Shown: positions 26,601 to 34,998 of the stretch, one piece after another
Position numbering within the stretch: position 1 is the first letter of the stretch
Layout of the letters: each line of letters opens with the position of its first letter
Assembly: GCA_040768125.1 (NCBI GenBank)
Contig: JAXGNG010000003.1
Coordinates: 372,001 to 436,000 of the forward strand
Direction of reading: 5' to 3'
Length of the DNA stretch: 64,000 bases
Origin: RBG-16-49-21 sp040768125
Lineage (GTDB): Bacteria; Spirochaetota; UBA4802; UBA5550
The notes under the pieces: generated by a model
The model's input: the letters and a program-made list of their open reading frames with translations, nothing else
Databases searched by the model: none
What the model was told of the DNA's origin: nothing
Made by a program: the position numbers and the translations under genes

Positions 26601-26713
26601 TATTTCTTCAACCAATAAATAAAGACTATGTACCGATAGTTTTTGAAAATATTGATGAGGATTCAGAAAATCAATTTCGTGTCGTGGGTGAATTTTTAGG
26701 TGTTTTGAAATGA
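23645..26713 (+). CDS. Res-like SF2 helicase-nuclease with C-terminal LexA/UmuD-type peptidase domain
   Basis: 1022 residues in three parts. (1) SF2 helicase: Walker A TMGLGKT (133-139), DEAH (297-300), NKGKEGWNCRSLFSV and QATMRCLRS late motifs. (2) PD-(D/E)XK nuclease of type III Res: YYPDFL (D801) and IHEVKAD (E815, K817). (3) S24 peptidase fold: GKSMEP with Ser923, DGSLCIF, and TLKRY with Lys968, the Ser-Lys dyad of LexA/UmuD. A Cys887-Gly888 pair lies 35 residues before Ser923, the same spacing as the UmuD self-cleavage site. It overlaps both neighbours (8 and 4 nt). Probable restriction motor-nuclease; the peptidase tail suggests control by self-cleavage, which is inference. Confidence 0.88.
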   Translation: MAKKKEIVELPFYHYLGHFYSTNRGRIRNHYKGITKKFLDFNDPDNAGAFLRKPQFEAIEMYVFLKEYLDNMHLHEMFEVWYNKSGPFENRKSISENGEAVLFEDEDPEKFKSVFESLKENSLNYPNYIFALTMGLGKTVLMATSIFYEFLLANKFPKDPNYCHNALVFAPDKTVLQSLKEIQTFDKSKVIPPEYISWLDNHLQFHYLDDSGVSLNTIDRSMFNIIISNTQKIILKKQHAEKSKAQLFFDGMDSRYTAKSLIAGYEDLYDFDSEIALQANQRFSKLIRLEQLGIYVDEAHHVFGNKLEKDMTGWDATSLRLTINELASNLKDAGTHVVACYNYTGTPYANNRLLPEVVYAYGLKDAINNSYLKQVTVNGYENTKSREFVKIAIEEFWSVHKEKKYENMLPKIALFASTIDELEKELRPAVEKTLSKLRIPVSKILVNVGDDRLTSNDDIREFINLDTPESEKQFILLVNKGKEGWNCRSLFSVCLFRKPKSKIFVLQATMRCLRSITGIQQSGSVHLSKENLDILESELEENFRMTVDDMNNSGEKDRVSVEVRVQQPPVLIPIKRVQHLYRMNAKEIPEKINLNIDKAPLETYKVFRTQKEMRNIGKKSAKSEVMVGVKENVEFSVMTLVAEIARYLHRGALEIEKILESTGEGIGNILEKVNEYNELLYDWIIPSLFRELYELEEYKSESDSAVSLVKEPPDGYYTVRAKKDLIAGLEDKAYAKGKDRSFHVDHYCFDSRPELKFFNDLLEDTQNRRVYFTGMFTHGQSDFVIHYIDPDSHSLRSYYPDFLTQKMDGSYAIHEVKADYMVDDRVVQAKADYANRMAMASGMTYRIVKQSEITGEGAIQGSLCFIDDFRGREYKDALPFYTLKAACGKFGEGQEVSPEGWVKVPSKPGMSEGWFVAQAIGKSMEPQITDGSLCIFRPVSAGTKDGKILLIQHHDIDDPESGGKYTLKRYIRIVDIDNKGIQRKKIFLQPINKDYVPIVFENIDEDSENQFRVVGEFLGVLK

Positions 26714-27525
26714 ACAGCGAGAATAATGAAATCCGCCCCTTCCTTAAATGGGCAGGCGGCAAGAGTTGGTTTGTAAGCAACTATTCCCATTTATTGCCGA
26801 AAAAATTCAATCGCTATGTTGAGCCATTTATCGGTGGAGGGGCTGTATTCTTTCACCTCCAACCGAAGAAGGCTATTATTGGTGATTCCAACGAAGATCT
26901 AATAAATACATATCGTGCAATAAGGGATAATTGGGCGTTGGTTTATAAATATCTTATCAAACATCATAATAAACATAATAGTGATTACTATTACAAAATC
27001 CGTAACTCATACCCAAGGTCATTTGAACAGCAAGCAGCTCGCTTTATTTATTTAAATAGAACGTGTTGGAATGGATTGTATAGGGTTAATTTAAAGGGTG
27101 ATTTTAACGTTCCTATCGGTACAAAAACAAATGTAATTTATGATAACGATCAATTTGAACAAATTGCAGCTATCTTGCAAAAGGTACATATCGTTGATAA
27201 GGATTTCGAGTACCTTATAAATAAATCTCAAAAGGGCGATCTTTTATTTGTGGATCCCCCATATACGGTAACTCATAATAATAATTCATTTATAAAATAT
27301 AATGAAAAGTTGTTTTCATGGGATGATCAAGTGCGTTTATATCATGCATTAGAAAAAGCCAGAAAGAGAGGGGTGTGTATTTTGGCAACTAATGCAAATC
27401 ATAATGATATAGAAAATATATATAAGAAAACATTTAAAACAATTGTTGTTAGACGTAATAGCGTACTAGCAGGGAAAACTGAATATCGAAAAGAAATAGA
27501 AGAATTAGTAATTCTTTCGAGGTAA
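26710..27525 (+). CDS. D12-class N6-adenine DNA methyltransferase (Dam-like)
   Basis: 271 residues. FLKWAGGKSW (motif X/I of the alpha class), YVEPFIGGGAVFFHL, then FVDPPYTVTHNN as motif IV: the Dam/DpnM order. Starts within the stop of the helicase gene (ATGA, 26710-26713). A second methylase in one operon may modify the other strand or a different site, or protect against the HerA-NurA part. AT-rich like the two genes after it. Confidence 0.92.
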   Translation: MNSENNEIRPFLKWAGGKSWFVSNYSHLLPKKFNRYVEPFIGGGAVFFHLQPKKAIIGDSNEDLINTYRAIRDNWALVYKYLIKHHNKHNSDYYYKIRNSYPRSFEQQAARFIYLNRTCWNGLYRVNLKGDFNVPIGTKTNVIYDNDQFEQIAAILQKVHIVDKDFEYLINKSQKGDLLFVDPPYTVTHNNNSFIKYNEKLFSWDDQVRLYHALEKARKRGVCILATNANHNDIENIYKKTFKTIVVRRNSVLAGKTEYRKEIEELVILSR

Positions 27526-27531
27526 AATATC

Positions 27532-29547
27532 ATGTCAAATGATGTGAAGAAATTCTTTAATGAAGCAGAATACCAAGACAGTCCGCTCCGGCTGCTAACT
27601 GAGTTCTTAAAGGTTGAGAAACAAAATGAAGAAGCTAAAAGGTATGATGATTTAAGATTTGTTGGATATATATTAGAAATTGGTTTTGCAGATGTGACAA
27701 TAATCACCTCTGATCCATTTAAACAAGCAGTAGGTGGTGTCCCGAGAGGATCATTTTTAATAATGGCGCCTGATTCTTTGAGTGGAATGCCCCCGCATTT
27801 TTCTCTCCTGCGAGTATCAGATACTGCACCGACACCGCTTTCAAAAGAAGTACAACAAACATATTTTGAATTACATAAAAAATCAATGCCGGCATTAGAT
27901 GTTTGGACGAAGGGAGAATTGCAATGGGGTGCTTTCAAAGCACGTGTGTTAGGTATGTTTTTCCCTGATCCAAGTGATGCTAATAAAATAATGTTTTCTG
28001 GGGATGTTAATAATATTGTCAGTGCTCATAGGTATATGGTTTATTCACCAACTCAAAAATTGTTAGAATTAATTGTAAATGGAATTGTCAGACCTGAAAA
28101 TCAATTTTCAATAGGTAAACTTCGACTTACTGAGTGCACCCTCCCTTTCCATAATAATCCACAACCTGGTATTGGTGTAAATGTATCAACAAATGATTTC
28201 CGTGGTTTTAGAACTGCAATGTTTGGGAAAACACGACTCGGGAAGAGTAATGTAGTTAAAATAATTGCTCAAAGTATTATTGAAACAACAAGTGATGATA
28301 GAAGTGTAGGGCAGTTGATTTTTGATATTAATGGTGAATATGCAAATGATAATCCACAGGATGGAAGTAGGTCGTTAAGGAGTGCTTATCCTGAACGTTG
28401 TGAGGTTTATGCATTAACGCAACGTCCCAATACTCCTTCTCAACCATTAAAATTAAACTTTTATGAACAACCAGATTCTTGTATGCAGATTATTCGAACT
28501 CTTCTTGAACAGAGTAATCAAAACGCTCAATATGTTCGAAGCTTTTCAAGTGCACAATTGCCAAACATCGATGATGTTTTGCAATTGCCTCCAGGAAGTT
28601 CGAGAACAAGAGCTGTACGAAGAATTCAGATGTATTGGGCTATACTAAATAAGGCCGGTTTTCCTGCTGACGAAACTAGACTAAGAGGACTCAATTTGAC
28701 AGGTGGTTCGCAACATGCTCCATCACATTTTAATCCCCATTTTAATACAAATTTAATTCAAGAAGTATATGGAAATAATACATTCGCCCCGCCAAGAAAT
28801 CTTCATGAATTACAGGATCATCTTGATCGAATTGAGAGTTTTAGACAGCAAAATGAGAATCATCAAGCATTACAAAGTACAAATGGACCCTTATTTGAAG
28901 CAGATGATATTGCACTATTGGGTTTTTTAAATCCTGTAATTGGTGGTGGGACACGGATATTACGGCCTTTTATGATTTATCATGACCATAGAGCGGGAGA
29001 CTTCGTTAATCAAATACTGGTTTCACTTGATAGGGGCCAGACTGTTATACTTGACCTGGGGAACGCCGCTGAAGAAATTCGGCGTTATTTTTCGGATTTA
29101 CTTTCAAGATCGGTATTTTCACATCAGGAAATTAAATTCACAGGCAATACTCTCGATTCTCATTTTGTGCAATTGTATTTCGAAGAAGCTCATAACTTGT
29201 TTCCGCGTGATGATAAGGATTTTACTGGTGTATATTCAAGATTTGCGAAGGAAGGAGCAAAATTTCATATTGGAATTGTGTATTCTACTCAATCTCCATC
29301 TACGATAAATAAAGAATTATTAGCACAAACTGAGAATTTTTTTGTAGCTCATATGTCTTCGCAGGATGAGGCAAATGCAATAGCTAAATTGCAAGTTCAG
29401 TATGATGGTTTGCAGCAAGAAATTTTATTAACAAGAACTCCTGGTTATATGAGAATGCTTACTTTTTCAAATAGATTTGTAATACCGGTTCAGGTGAATC
29501 GTTTTGAAGCAGTAGGTAGTGCGCATGGTTCGGATAATAGGAGGTAG
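27532..29547 (+). CDS. herA: HerA-type hexameric DNA translocase ATPase
   Basis: 671 residues. The N-terminal beta-barrel region is followed by Walker A GKTRLGKSN (232-240), IFDINGEYAND (about 264-274) and YFEEAHNLFP (about 548-557) as Walker B-like and conserved HerA motifs; YSTQSPSTINKELLAQTENFFVAHM (quoted in two parts: YSTQSPSTI, NKELLAQTENFFVAHM) is the sensor segment typical of FtsK/HerA ATPases. HerA rings pair with NurA nucleases in DNA-end processing and, in defence operons, with various effectors. GAGGT precedes the ATG; 6 nt after the previous stop. Confidence 0.9.
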   Translation: MSNDVKKFFNEAEYQDSPLRLLTEFLKVEKQNEEAKRYDDLRFVGYILEIGFADVTIITSDPFKQAVGGVPRGSFLIMAPDSLSGMPPHFSLLRVSDTAPTPLSKEVQQTYFELHKKSMPALDVWTKGELQWGAFKARVLGMFFPDPSDANKIMFSGDVNNIVSAHRYMVYSPTQKLLELIVNGIVRPENQFSIGKLRLTECTLPFHNNPQPGIGVNVSTNDFRGFRTAMFGKTRLGKSNVVKIIAQSIIETTSDDRSVGQLIFDINGEYANDNPQDGSRSLRSAYPERCEVYALTQRPNTPSQPLKLNFYEQPDSCMQIIRTLLEQSNQNAQYVRSFSSAQLPNIDDVLQLPPGSSRTRAVRRIQMYWAILNKAGFPADETRLRGLNLTGGSQHAPSHFNPHFNTNLIQEVYGNNTFAPPRNLHELQDHLDRIESFRQQNENHQALQSTNGPLFEADDIALLGFLNPVIGGGTRILRPFMIYHDHRAGDFVNQILVSLDRGQTVILDLGNAAEEIRRYFSDLLSRSVFSHQEIKFTGNTLDSHFVQLYFEEAHNLFPRDDKDFTGVYSRFAKEGAKFHIGIVYSTQSPSTINKELLAQTENFFVAHMSSQDEANAIAKLQVQYDGLQQEILLTRTPGYMRMLTFSNRFVIPVQVNRFEAVGSAHGSDNRR

Positions 29548-29552
29548 TTATT

Positions 29553-30851
29553 ATGCCATATCAAGGGGGAGGTAGACTGCCTGGTGAACGTGCAAGCAAA
29601 CTTGGACATTTAGATGTAATAAAAAGTGAACTTGTTAATGAACTGATAAGTCATTTCGAAAAACCTGAACCAGCAAAAATTGAATCAAATGCAGTTTGGG
29701 AAAAGTTTGATTGTGATGAATCTCCTTTAAGGATAATATTTGCCGTTGATGGTTCAAAGCAGACCATACGTTCAGATCTTCCACCGTATAAAGAACTTTC
29801 GTTTATCAAGACAGCATTACTGAGATTAGATCAACATGCGATAAGTAAAGTTGACTCCGATGCGCCTCATCCAATGGCTTTGCGTGATATAATGTCAGAT
29901 GCAGCTTTATATCATGCAACAGTTTTCCCTTTAAAGGGGGTCAGGGTTCAGGGTAAAAGTAATTATGATGCTGTGAGACAAATAATATTTGATTCTATGA
30001 ATGATCATTCATTGGGCGGTGAGCCATATAATACTTTAAAATGGCTTGCTTATGAACTATGGTCAGGAGAAAAAAATAATTCCCCAAGCTTTAAATGTCC
30101 TTACTGTGATATGGAGATTTCAGGATTGCCATATAAAGCTGATGAAGGAGAATGCAGTAATTGTGGAGGCCATCTGTATCTAACTGACATGATTGGTTTT
30201 CATTTGGAAATGGATGAAAAATTCGCTCCTGATTCTGTTTCAGCTGCATACATGTTGATTCATGAAACACTTTTACTGTTTACTGGGATTAGACATTTTT
30301 GGGAAAATGGGAAGCATAACGTACTAAAAAATGCTTTATTTATTAAGGACGGTCCTCTAACGTTGAGGAGTCAGTATTCAAAACTTGTTATACCTATAAG
30401 ACATTTTTTTGAATTTGCAAAAAGCAAAGGTGTCACACTATATGTTATGGGTCAAGAGAAAACAGGATCATTTGTAGACCACTTGGAAATTATTTCAAAG
30501 CATGCTCCTGATAAATCTATTTTTGTATTAGATAATGATTATATCCGAAAAGAAGTACAGCAAAAGCCTGAAAGATCAGAACCATATGGGTCAAGAACAA
30601 ACTATGGAAATAAATTATTTGTTAATTTTGATAAGTATCATCATCTTGTTTTGAGTATCCCAACTGGTGAGTACAAGGACTCAAAATCTCTTGATGACTT
30701 TATGGGCGTAAAAAGGATAATCTCAACATTGCCAACTATTCGGAGCTACAGACACGAATGCGCACTTGTTCCGATTGAACTTGCAAATGGAGTAGCATCG
30801 TTGTCGAGTTATCCATCAGCGACCGTGTTAAAAATATTTGCAGATATTTGA
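29553..30851 (+). CDS. nurA: NurA-domain nuclease with zinc-ribbon insertion
   Basis: 432 residues. The NurA fold is signalled by IIFAVDGSKQT (D66) and FIKDGPLTLR (D266), the two catalytic-metal aspartates, and by a C-terminal ELANGVASLSSYPSATVLKI. A CPYCDMEI...CSNCGGHLY zinc ribbon (about 182-206) is inserted, which archaeal NurA lacks. Five nt after herA, with AGGAGG at the herA end. NurA is an exo/endonuclease stimulated by HerA; together they should form the second DNA-degrading machine of this operon. Last gene of the five. Confidence 0.87.
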   Translation: MPYQGGGRLPGERASKLGHLDVIKSELVNELISHFEKPEPAKIESNAVWEKFDCDESPLRIIFAVDGSKQTIRSDLPPYKELSFIKTALLRLDQHAISKVDSDAPHPMALRDIMSDAALYHATVFPLKGVRVQGKSNYDAVRQIIFDSMNDHSLGGEPYNTLKWLAYELWSGEKNNSPSFKCPYCDMEISGLPYKADEGECSNCGGHLYLTDMIGFHLEMDEKFAPDSVSAAYMLIHETLLLFTGIRHFWENGKHNVLKNALFIKDGPLTLRSQYSKLVIPIRHFFEFAKSKGVTLYVMGQEKTGSFVDHLEIISKHAPDKSIFVLDNDYIRKEVQQKPERSEPYGSRTNYGNKLFVNFDKYHHLVLSIPTGEYKDSKSLDDFMGVKRIISTLPTIRSYRHECALVPIELANGVASLSSYPSATVLKIFADI

Positions 30852-31216
30852 AAAATTTTATATTTTTCATCGTCTACAGAGTAGTATTTTCAATATATAG
30901 TTTTCACGCATCGGTACACGACTGGAATAATCAAGAGAACCTTCTCAGAATTTTCTCAGAACAACCTAAATTTTAAGCGCAAGGGGTATCCTCTCGCCAT
31001 AGAATAGACAGAGATGAGAGTGAATTCTGTTCCAGTTGTGCATCGGACTATTCGCCGAAGCCTTTTTGCACATCCTGTGCGGCTTCGTCAATGAAATATC
31101 CTGTTTGGCGCATTTTAAGAATTCTCTGGGTTGTGAAGGTTGATGCCGTTATTGCTAGTAATGGCAAAAGTCTAAATTGGAACCATGGGTACAAGACAAA
31201 CAGGGAGTGCCGGGAC
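30852..31216. other. Gene-free gap with a relic coding fragment
   Basis: No intact gene. 30960-31008, read in one frame, gives NNLNFKRKGYPLAIE then stop; a similar fragment (NNLKFKSVGYTLNRI) occurs at 37817-37862, so both look like 3' remnants of the same lost gene family. The frame open from 31091 to 31216 does not look coding; the real start of the next gene is 31217. Confidence 0.4.
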
Positions 31217-31568
31217 ATGGATTATTCAAATGATCAAAGATTGTATTTATTAGTAACATATCACGAATTAATAAATAGAATTCTCAAAACGCTTTTTACT
31301 CCATCGTATTATTTCCAATTCGAACCACTAAATAATCCATATAGAAAAATTATGAAAAAGGTCAAGGATCTGGAAACTGCTGATTTTTTTGAAGAATATT
31401 TATATCTCATTATTAACGAATCTGAAGAACCGTTTCCGTGTGATGTGGCCGAAGTATTTGCACTCTATTCTGTCACAGAAGATTATTACGCTAAAATTAT
31501 TGAGTACATAGATGATAATTCAGATCTTATTGATATTATTGAATCATCGTATTCCATCGGGAGGAAAC
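31217..31568 (+). pseudogene. 5' part of an unknown gene split by IS256
   Basis: Starts at ATG 31217 with GGGAG 9 nt upstream and encodes MDYSNDQRLYLLVTYHELIN..., a helical, acidic protein. At 31568 it is cut by the IS256 element; the reading frame continues exactly at 32929 once the IS and one copy of the 9-bp duplication are removed (SYSIGRK | LVDIPEEDANLIAETN). No recognised domain. The intact product would be about 325 residues. Confidence 0.8.
31560..31568. repeat. Target-site duplication, left, IS256 copy 1
   Basis: GGAGGAAAC, identical to 32920-32928 on the other side of the element. Confidence 0.92.
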
Positions 31569-32919
31569 GGTCACGCCCATCTGAGTGTGTAAAATGAATG
31601 CTTGAAAAAAGCATGGTACGCCTGCCAGAGTTGTAATTGGCAATACACAACAGAAGGAGGCGTAGCCAATGCTTTCAGATCAATATGCCAGACAACTCGA
31701 AGAATGCAACGAAAAAATTGAGAAGAGCAGATTTGAAGAATTAGTTCAGCTTTATGAGGATCCGGTTCGGGCGACCGTCCACCGGGTCCTGGAAGAGTTT
31801 GTAGAGGGTGCATTCAGGGAATTCATGGGAGACCGCAGTGGAGCGGTTGTAGAACGTGCCAGCGACGGAAAACCGATAACGGATTACCGTAACGGGCATA
31901 GAATGGTAAAGCAGGTTCCCATAGACACACTGATCCTTCGGGATTTCAAGATGCCCCGGAATCGTGCCGGTGGTTTTACAACAGAGTTGATACAGCGATT
32001 TCGCCGCCGAGCCGGAAGATTAGCCGAACTTGCCCTTGATTTATACGTCAATGGCATATCCACGAGGAAAGTTCGACGGAATTTTGAACGGCTGGGGATC
32101 AAGGTAAGCGGTCTTTCAAAGAGCACGGTAAGCAATATATCGAAAGAGCTGATTCGGGAATATCTGAGATGGTCAAATCGCCCTATACGGCGTGATTATA
32201 AGTATTTTCAGGTCGATACGGTATATATCAGGGTCCGTAAGTCCTCAAAACGCAAGGTGGGGACCATGATTGTGATCGGAATAGGTGAAGACGGTCACAA
32301 GGAGGTATTACACTTCACGATAGGAAACGAGAGCGCCCGCCACTTTGACGAGGTTCTTCAGAGCCTTATCCGGAGGGGCCTGAACGCTAAATCGGTATGC
32401 CTGGTGACGACTGATGGCGCAAAAGGTCCGATAAAATCAATCGGTGACCATTTCGGACGAGACAAAGTGCAGCGATGCACGGTTCATAAGACCGAGAATA
32501 TTATTGAAAAGTGTCCGACAAACCTGAGAGATGAGCTGAAGGCAAAGCTCCAGCGATTATGGAACATGCCGTCCCGTCTTGAGGCGGATCGTTACATGGA
32601 TACGCTTCAATCTGAATATGGCTCCATAGCATCGAGGGCTATTGAATGTCTATGTAAAGATCGTGAGGATTTGTTTCGGTATTTTTCTTTTCCTGATGAG
32701 CATAGAAAGACGATACGGAATACAAATCTTATTGAGCGTGTCATCCGAGAGGTGAGAAGACGAACCAAGGTGATGGATTCGCTTGACAACGAGTATGGCT
32801 GCTATGGTATACTCATGGGTATCGTGAGAGAGCAAAACGAGCGGTGGTCGAAGAGGAGTCACTGGAAGAAAAGTTGATTACCTCGTCTGGCAGGTTTACA
32901 CACTGAATAGGACGTGACC
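31569..32919 (+). mobile_element. IS256-family insertion sequence, copy 1
   Basis: 1351 bp, bounded by imperfect 25-bp terminal inverted repeats (GGTCACGCCCATCTGAGTGT... at 31569; GGTCACGTCCTATTCAGTGT... as reverse complement ending 32919) and flanked by the 9-bp duplication GGAGGAAAC. Encodes one Mutator-type transposase. Identical copy in opposite orientation at 38151-39501. Confidence 0.95.
31669..32877 (+). CDS. IS256/Mutator-family transposase (copy 1)
   Basis: 402 residues, ATG preceded by AGAAGGAGG. DDE-type transposase of the Mutator superfamily: the catalytic region includes QVDTVYIRVRKS, VCLVTTDGAKGPIKS and the C-terminal TIRNTNLIERVIREVRRRTKVM, which carries the family's conserved N-x-x-E-R-x-N/I-R-E segment. 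Moves the element by a copy-out or cut-and-paste route generating 8-9-bp duplications. Protein identical to that at 38193-39401. Confidence 0.95.
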   Translation: MLSDQYARQLEECNEKIEKSRFEELVQLYEDPVRATVHRVLEEFVEGAFREFMGDRSGAVVERASDGKPITDYRNGHRMVKQVPIDTLILRDFKMPRNRAGGFTTELIQRFRRRAGRLAELALDLYVNGISTRKVRRNFERLGIKVSGLSKSTVSNISKELIREYLRWSNRPIRRDYKYFQVDTVYIRVRKSSKRKVGTMIVIGIGEDGHKEVLHFTIGNESARHFDEVLQSLIRRGLNAKSVCLVTTDGAKGPIKSIGDHFGRDKVQRCTVHKTENIIEKCPTNLRDELKAKLQRLWNMPSRLEADRYMDTLQSEYGSIASRAIECLCKDREDLFRYFSFPDEHRKTIRNTNLIERVIREVRRRTKVMDSLDNEYGCYGILMGIVREQNERWSKRSHWKKS

Positions 32920-33551
32920 GGAGGAAACTTGTAGATATTCCAGAGGAAGATGCCAACCTCATCGCTGAAACTAACGATTTAATTTGCCAGGCTATTATTG
33001 CGAGGAATGGCGCTAAAGGCGTTTCGGTTTTGCGCGGGAAAGTTGGCCGAGAGTATAATCTTGATGAGGCAGCCTCGTATTTTTTTTCGGAAAAAGTGAC
33101 ATTTGAATTTATTGAAGATGAATTTCTTAGGCAGATAATTGCTGATGAATTCGGCAATGTAAAACAATGCATTTTAAAAAAATTACACAAGCCAGCAGTC
33201 ATGTTGGCGGTTTCAATTATTGAAGCATTGCTGATCTATCATCTTAGTAAAAATATGGAAGATTCAGAATTAACCTATTGGGAGGAATATCTGAAAAAGT
33301 ATAATAAGGGTTCTGAGAAGCCCCCCGTCATTGATCGATGGGATCTGGGGAAACTTATCATGGTTGCATTTAAAAGGAATATTATTGGAAGCACATTGAA
33401 GAACCGGCTCTTCATGGTTAAGGATGTAAGGAATGCTATTCATTTGTATAAACAGTATCATGATGGCATTATCATTGATGAAGTTTGTGTTAGGGATTCC
33501 CAAATTGCTTTGAGTCACTTAATTGAGAGTATTTCTGGATTGACGGTTTAA
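32920..33551 (+). pseudogene. 3' part of the IS256-split unknown gene
   Basis: Begins with the duplicated GGAGGAAAC and stays in the frame of 31217-31568 to the TAA at 33551. An internal TTG at 33030 could still produce a 173-residue fragment. The sequence (FEFIEDEFLRQIIADEFGN, then HKPAVMLAVSIIEALLIYHL and a late MVKDVRNAIHLYKQYHDG) is helical; the last motif resembles the R-x4-H of HEPN folds (RNAIH), so a HEPN-like ribonuclease is possible but unproven. Confidence 0.75.
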
Positions 33552-33699
33552 GAAACGAAGTCCTCGGCGGCTAGTGGGAAGTGGATAACATGCCATATTT
33601 ATTAATGAGGTAAACGGAAGAGATCGATACATGCTTAATATCTTAGTAATTCACAATTGAAGTAAAAATATAATCACCAATAATTTGTTTTTGCCGCCT

Positions 33700-33806
33700 T
33701 CAAGATGTTAATCGTTTTTTAATAATATCAAACCAACCATACCATGTCTTTACCGTGAGCTTTGATGAATAAACCATGATGTTATAAACAGCAAATATAT
33801 AGATAC
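33700..33806 (-). pseudogene. 3' part of the IS3-split membrane protein gene
   Basis: On the minus strand the frame broken at 34999 resumes here after the IS3 element is removed: ...IIAGI | YIFAVYNIMVYSSKL ... KKRLTS and a TGA at 33700-33702. It restores a final membrane helix and a basic C terminus. The 148-nt space to the end of the split gene at 33551 (convergent) holds nothing further. Confidence 0.8.
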
Positions 33807-33848
33807 TGACCTGCTCCCCGTTTTTTGTACCATTTCACGAGGGAAATC

Positions 33849-34658
33849 TCATGCTATTTGAGCAATGAATTCATACGGCGTAAGTCCATTCAAACTCGTA
33901 TGGACCCGTTCGCTATTGTATTCATTGTTCCATTCCTTAATTCTTTTCCTCGCATCATCAATCGTTAAAAACCATTCTTCGTTAAGACACTCATCCCTGA
34001 ATTTGCCATTGAAACTTTCGACGAAGGCGTTCTGCATGGGCTTGCCTTTATCAATGAAATGGATTTCAACATTATTATCGGCAGCCCATTTCATGAAAGC
34101 TTTCGATGTAAATTCAGTCCCGTTATCACAGACTATTTGCCTGGGTAGTGACCGACGACTTTTGATATCTTCAAAAATACGGACAAGCCGTTTGCCGCTG
34201 ATAGAAAAACCAACATGCTGTTCAATCGCTTCCCGCGAGCAATCATCGATGAGATTGAAGACCCTGAAATTTCTGCCGTCATACAGGGAATCCGTCACAA
34301 AATCCATCGACCATCGTTCATTGACGCCCTGCGGAACGATCATCGGAACACTTACGCCCTGGTACCTCTTTTTCTTAGGCTTGATGCGGTATTTTAGGCC
34401 CATTTTCGTGTATAAACGATACACTTTCTTATGATTGACCTTCTCCTTTTTGCGAATATCCAGATAGATCCTGCGATACCCATAGCGGCGTTTTTTCTCC
34501 GCTATCGTCTTAATTCTGTTCTCTAATTCAACGTCTTTCTCAATTCGTTCATGCCGGAAAACAGTGCGGTGAAGCTCGATCAGTTCACACGCCCTTCGTT
34601 CGCTTACATATTCCTGGGCGGCTGATACGGCTTTCTTTTTCTGTTCCCGGCTTACCAC
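33849..34658 (-). CDS. IS3-family transposase OrfB (DDE integrase domain)
   Basis: 269 residues. N-terminal HTH_21 segment (KRRYGYRRIYLDIRKK) then rve integrase core with D in RWSMDFVTDSL, D in QIVCDNGTEFTS and E in AFVESFNGKFRDECLN, a complete DDE triad. Overlaps OrfA by 7 nt; production as an OrfAB fusion by -1 frameshifting near 34655 is usual in this family. Apparently intact, so the element may be active. Confidence 0.95.
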   Translation of the reverse strand: MVSREQKKKAVSAAQEYVSERRACELIELHRTVFRHERIEKDVELENRIKTIAEKKRRYGYRRIYLDIRKKEKVNHKKVYRLYTKMGLKYRIKPKKKRYQGVSVPMIVPQGVNERWSMDFVTDSLYDGRNFRVFNLIDDCSREAIEQHVGFSISGKRLVRIFEDIKSRRSLPRQIVCDNGTEFTSKAFMKWAADNNVEIHFIDKGKPMQNAFVESFNGKFRDECLNEEWFLTIDDARKRIKEWNNEYNSERVHTSLNGLTPYEFIAQIA

Positions 34659-34918
34659 TTTTTTGAGAGAACCGCCTTTAATGCCTGTATGTCAAGCGCC
34701 TGGTCAGCTACGAGCTTCTTGAGCTTTGAATTCTCGTCTTCGAGCTCTCGCAACTTCTTTAAATCGGATAATTCCATGCCGGCATACTTTGATCGCCAGT
34801 TATAAAACGTATTCTTGCTTATGCCGTACTTGCGGCATATTTCCGGTGTCGGCATGCCAGCTTCTGATTCCTTCAGTATCTCGTGGATCTGTTCTTCGGT
34901 AAATCGTTTCTTCCTCAT
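34652..34918 (-). CDS. IS3-family transposase OrfA (HTH)
   Basis: 88 residues: HTH_Tnp_1 domain (KRFTEEQIHEILKESEAG, then ICRKYGISKNTFYNWRSKYAG) followed by a leucine-zipper helix (LKKLRELEDENSKLKKLVADQ). Binds the element ends. A AAG-rich slippery site lies in the overlap with OrfB. Confidence 0.93.
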   Translation of the reverse strand: MRKKRFTEEQIHEILKESEAGMPTPEICRKYGISKNTFYNWRSKYAGMELSDLKKLRELEDENSKLKKLVADQALDIQALKAVLSKKW

Positions 34919-34998
34919 GCTTAATCTCCTGCATTATTTGCTTGATTTTTGCAAGAGATTTTCCCTCAATCAATGGTACACCTTTTGGGGGCAGGTCA

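Larger units (their letters stand above)
33807..34998 (-). mobile_element. IS3-family insertion sequence
   Basis: 1192 bp. Ends are inverted repeats starting TGACCTGCTCCCC (33807) and TGACCTGCCCCCA (reverse complement of the end at 34998), each followed a few nt later by TGTACCAT. Flanked by a 4-bp duplication ATAC (33803-33806 and 34999-35002). Contains OrfA and OrfB in overlapping frames. Confidence 0.92.

Noticed and set aside
31091..31216. Upstream extension of the split unknown gene
   Set aside because: A good ribosome site precedes ATG 31217, and the extension overlaps relic sequence with atypical composition.
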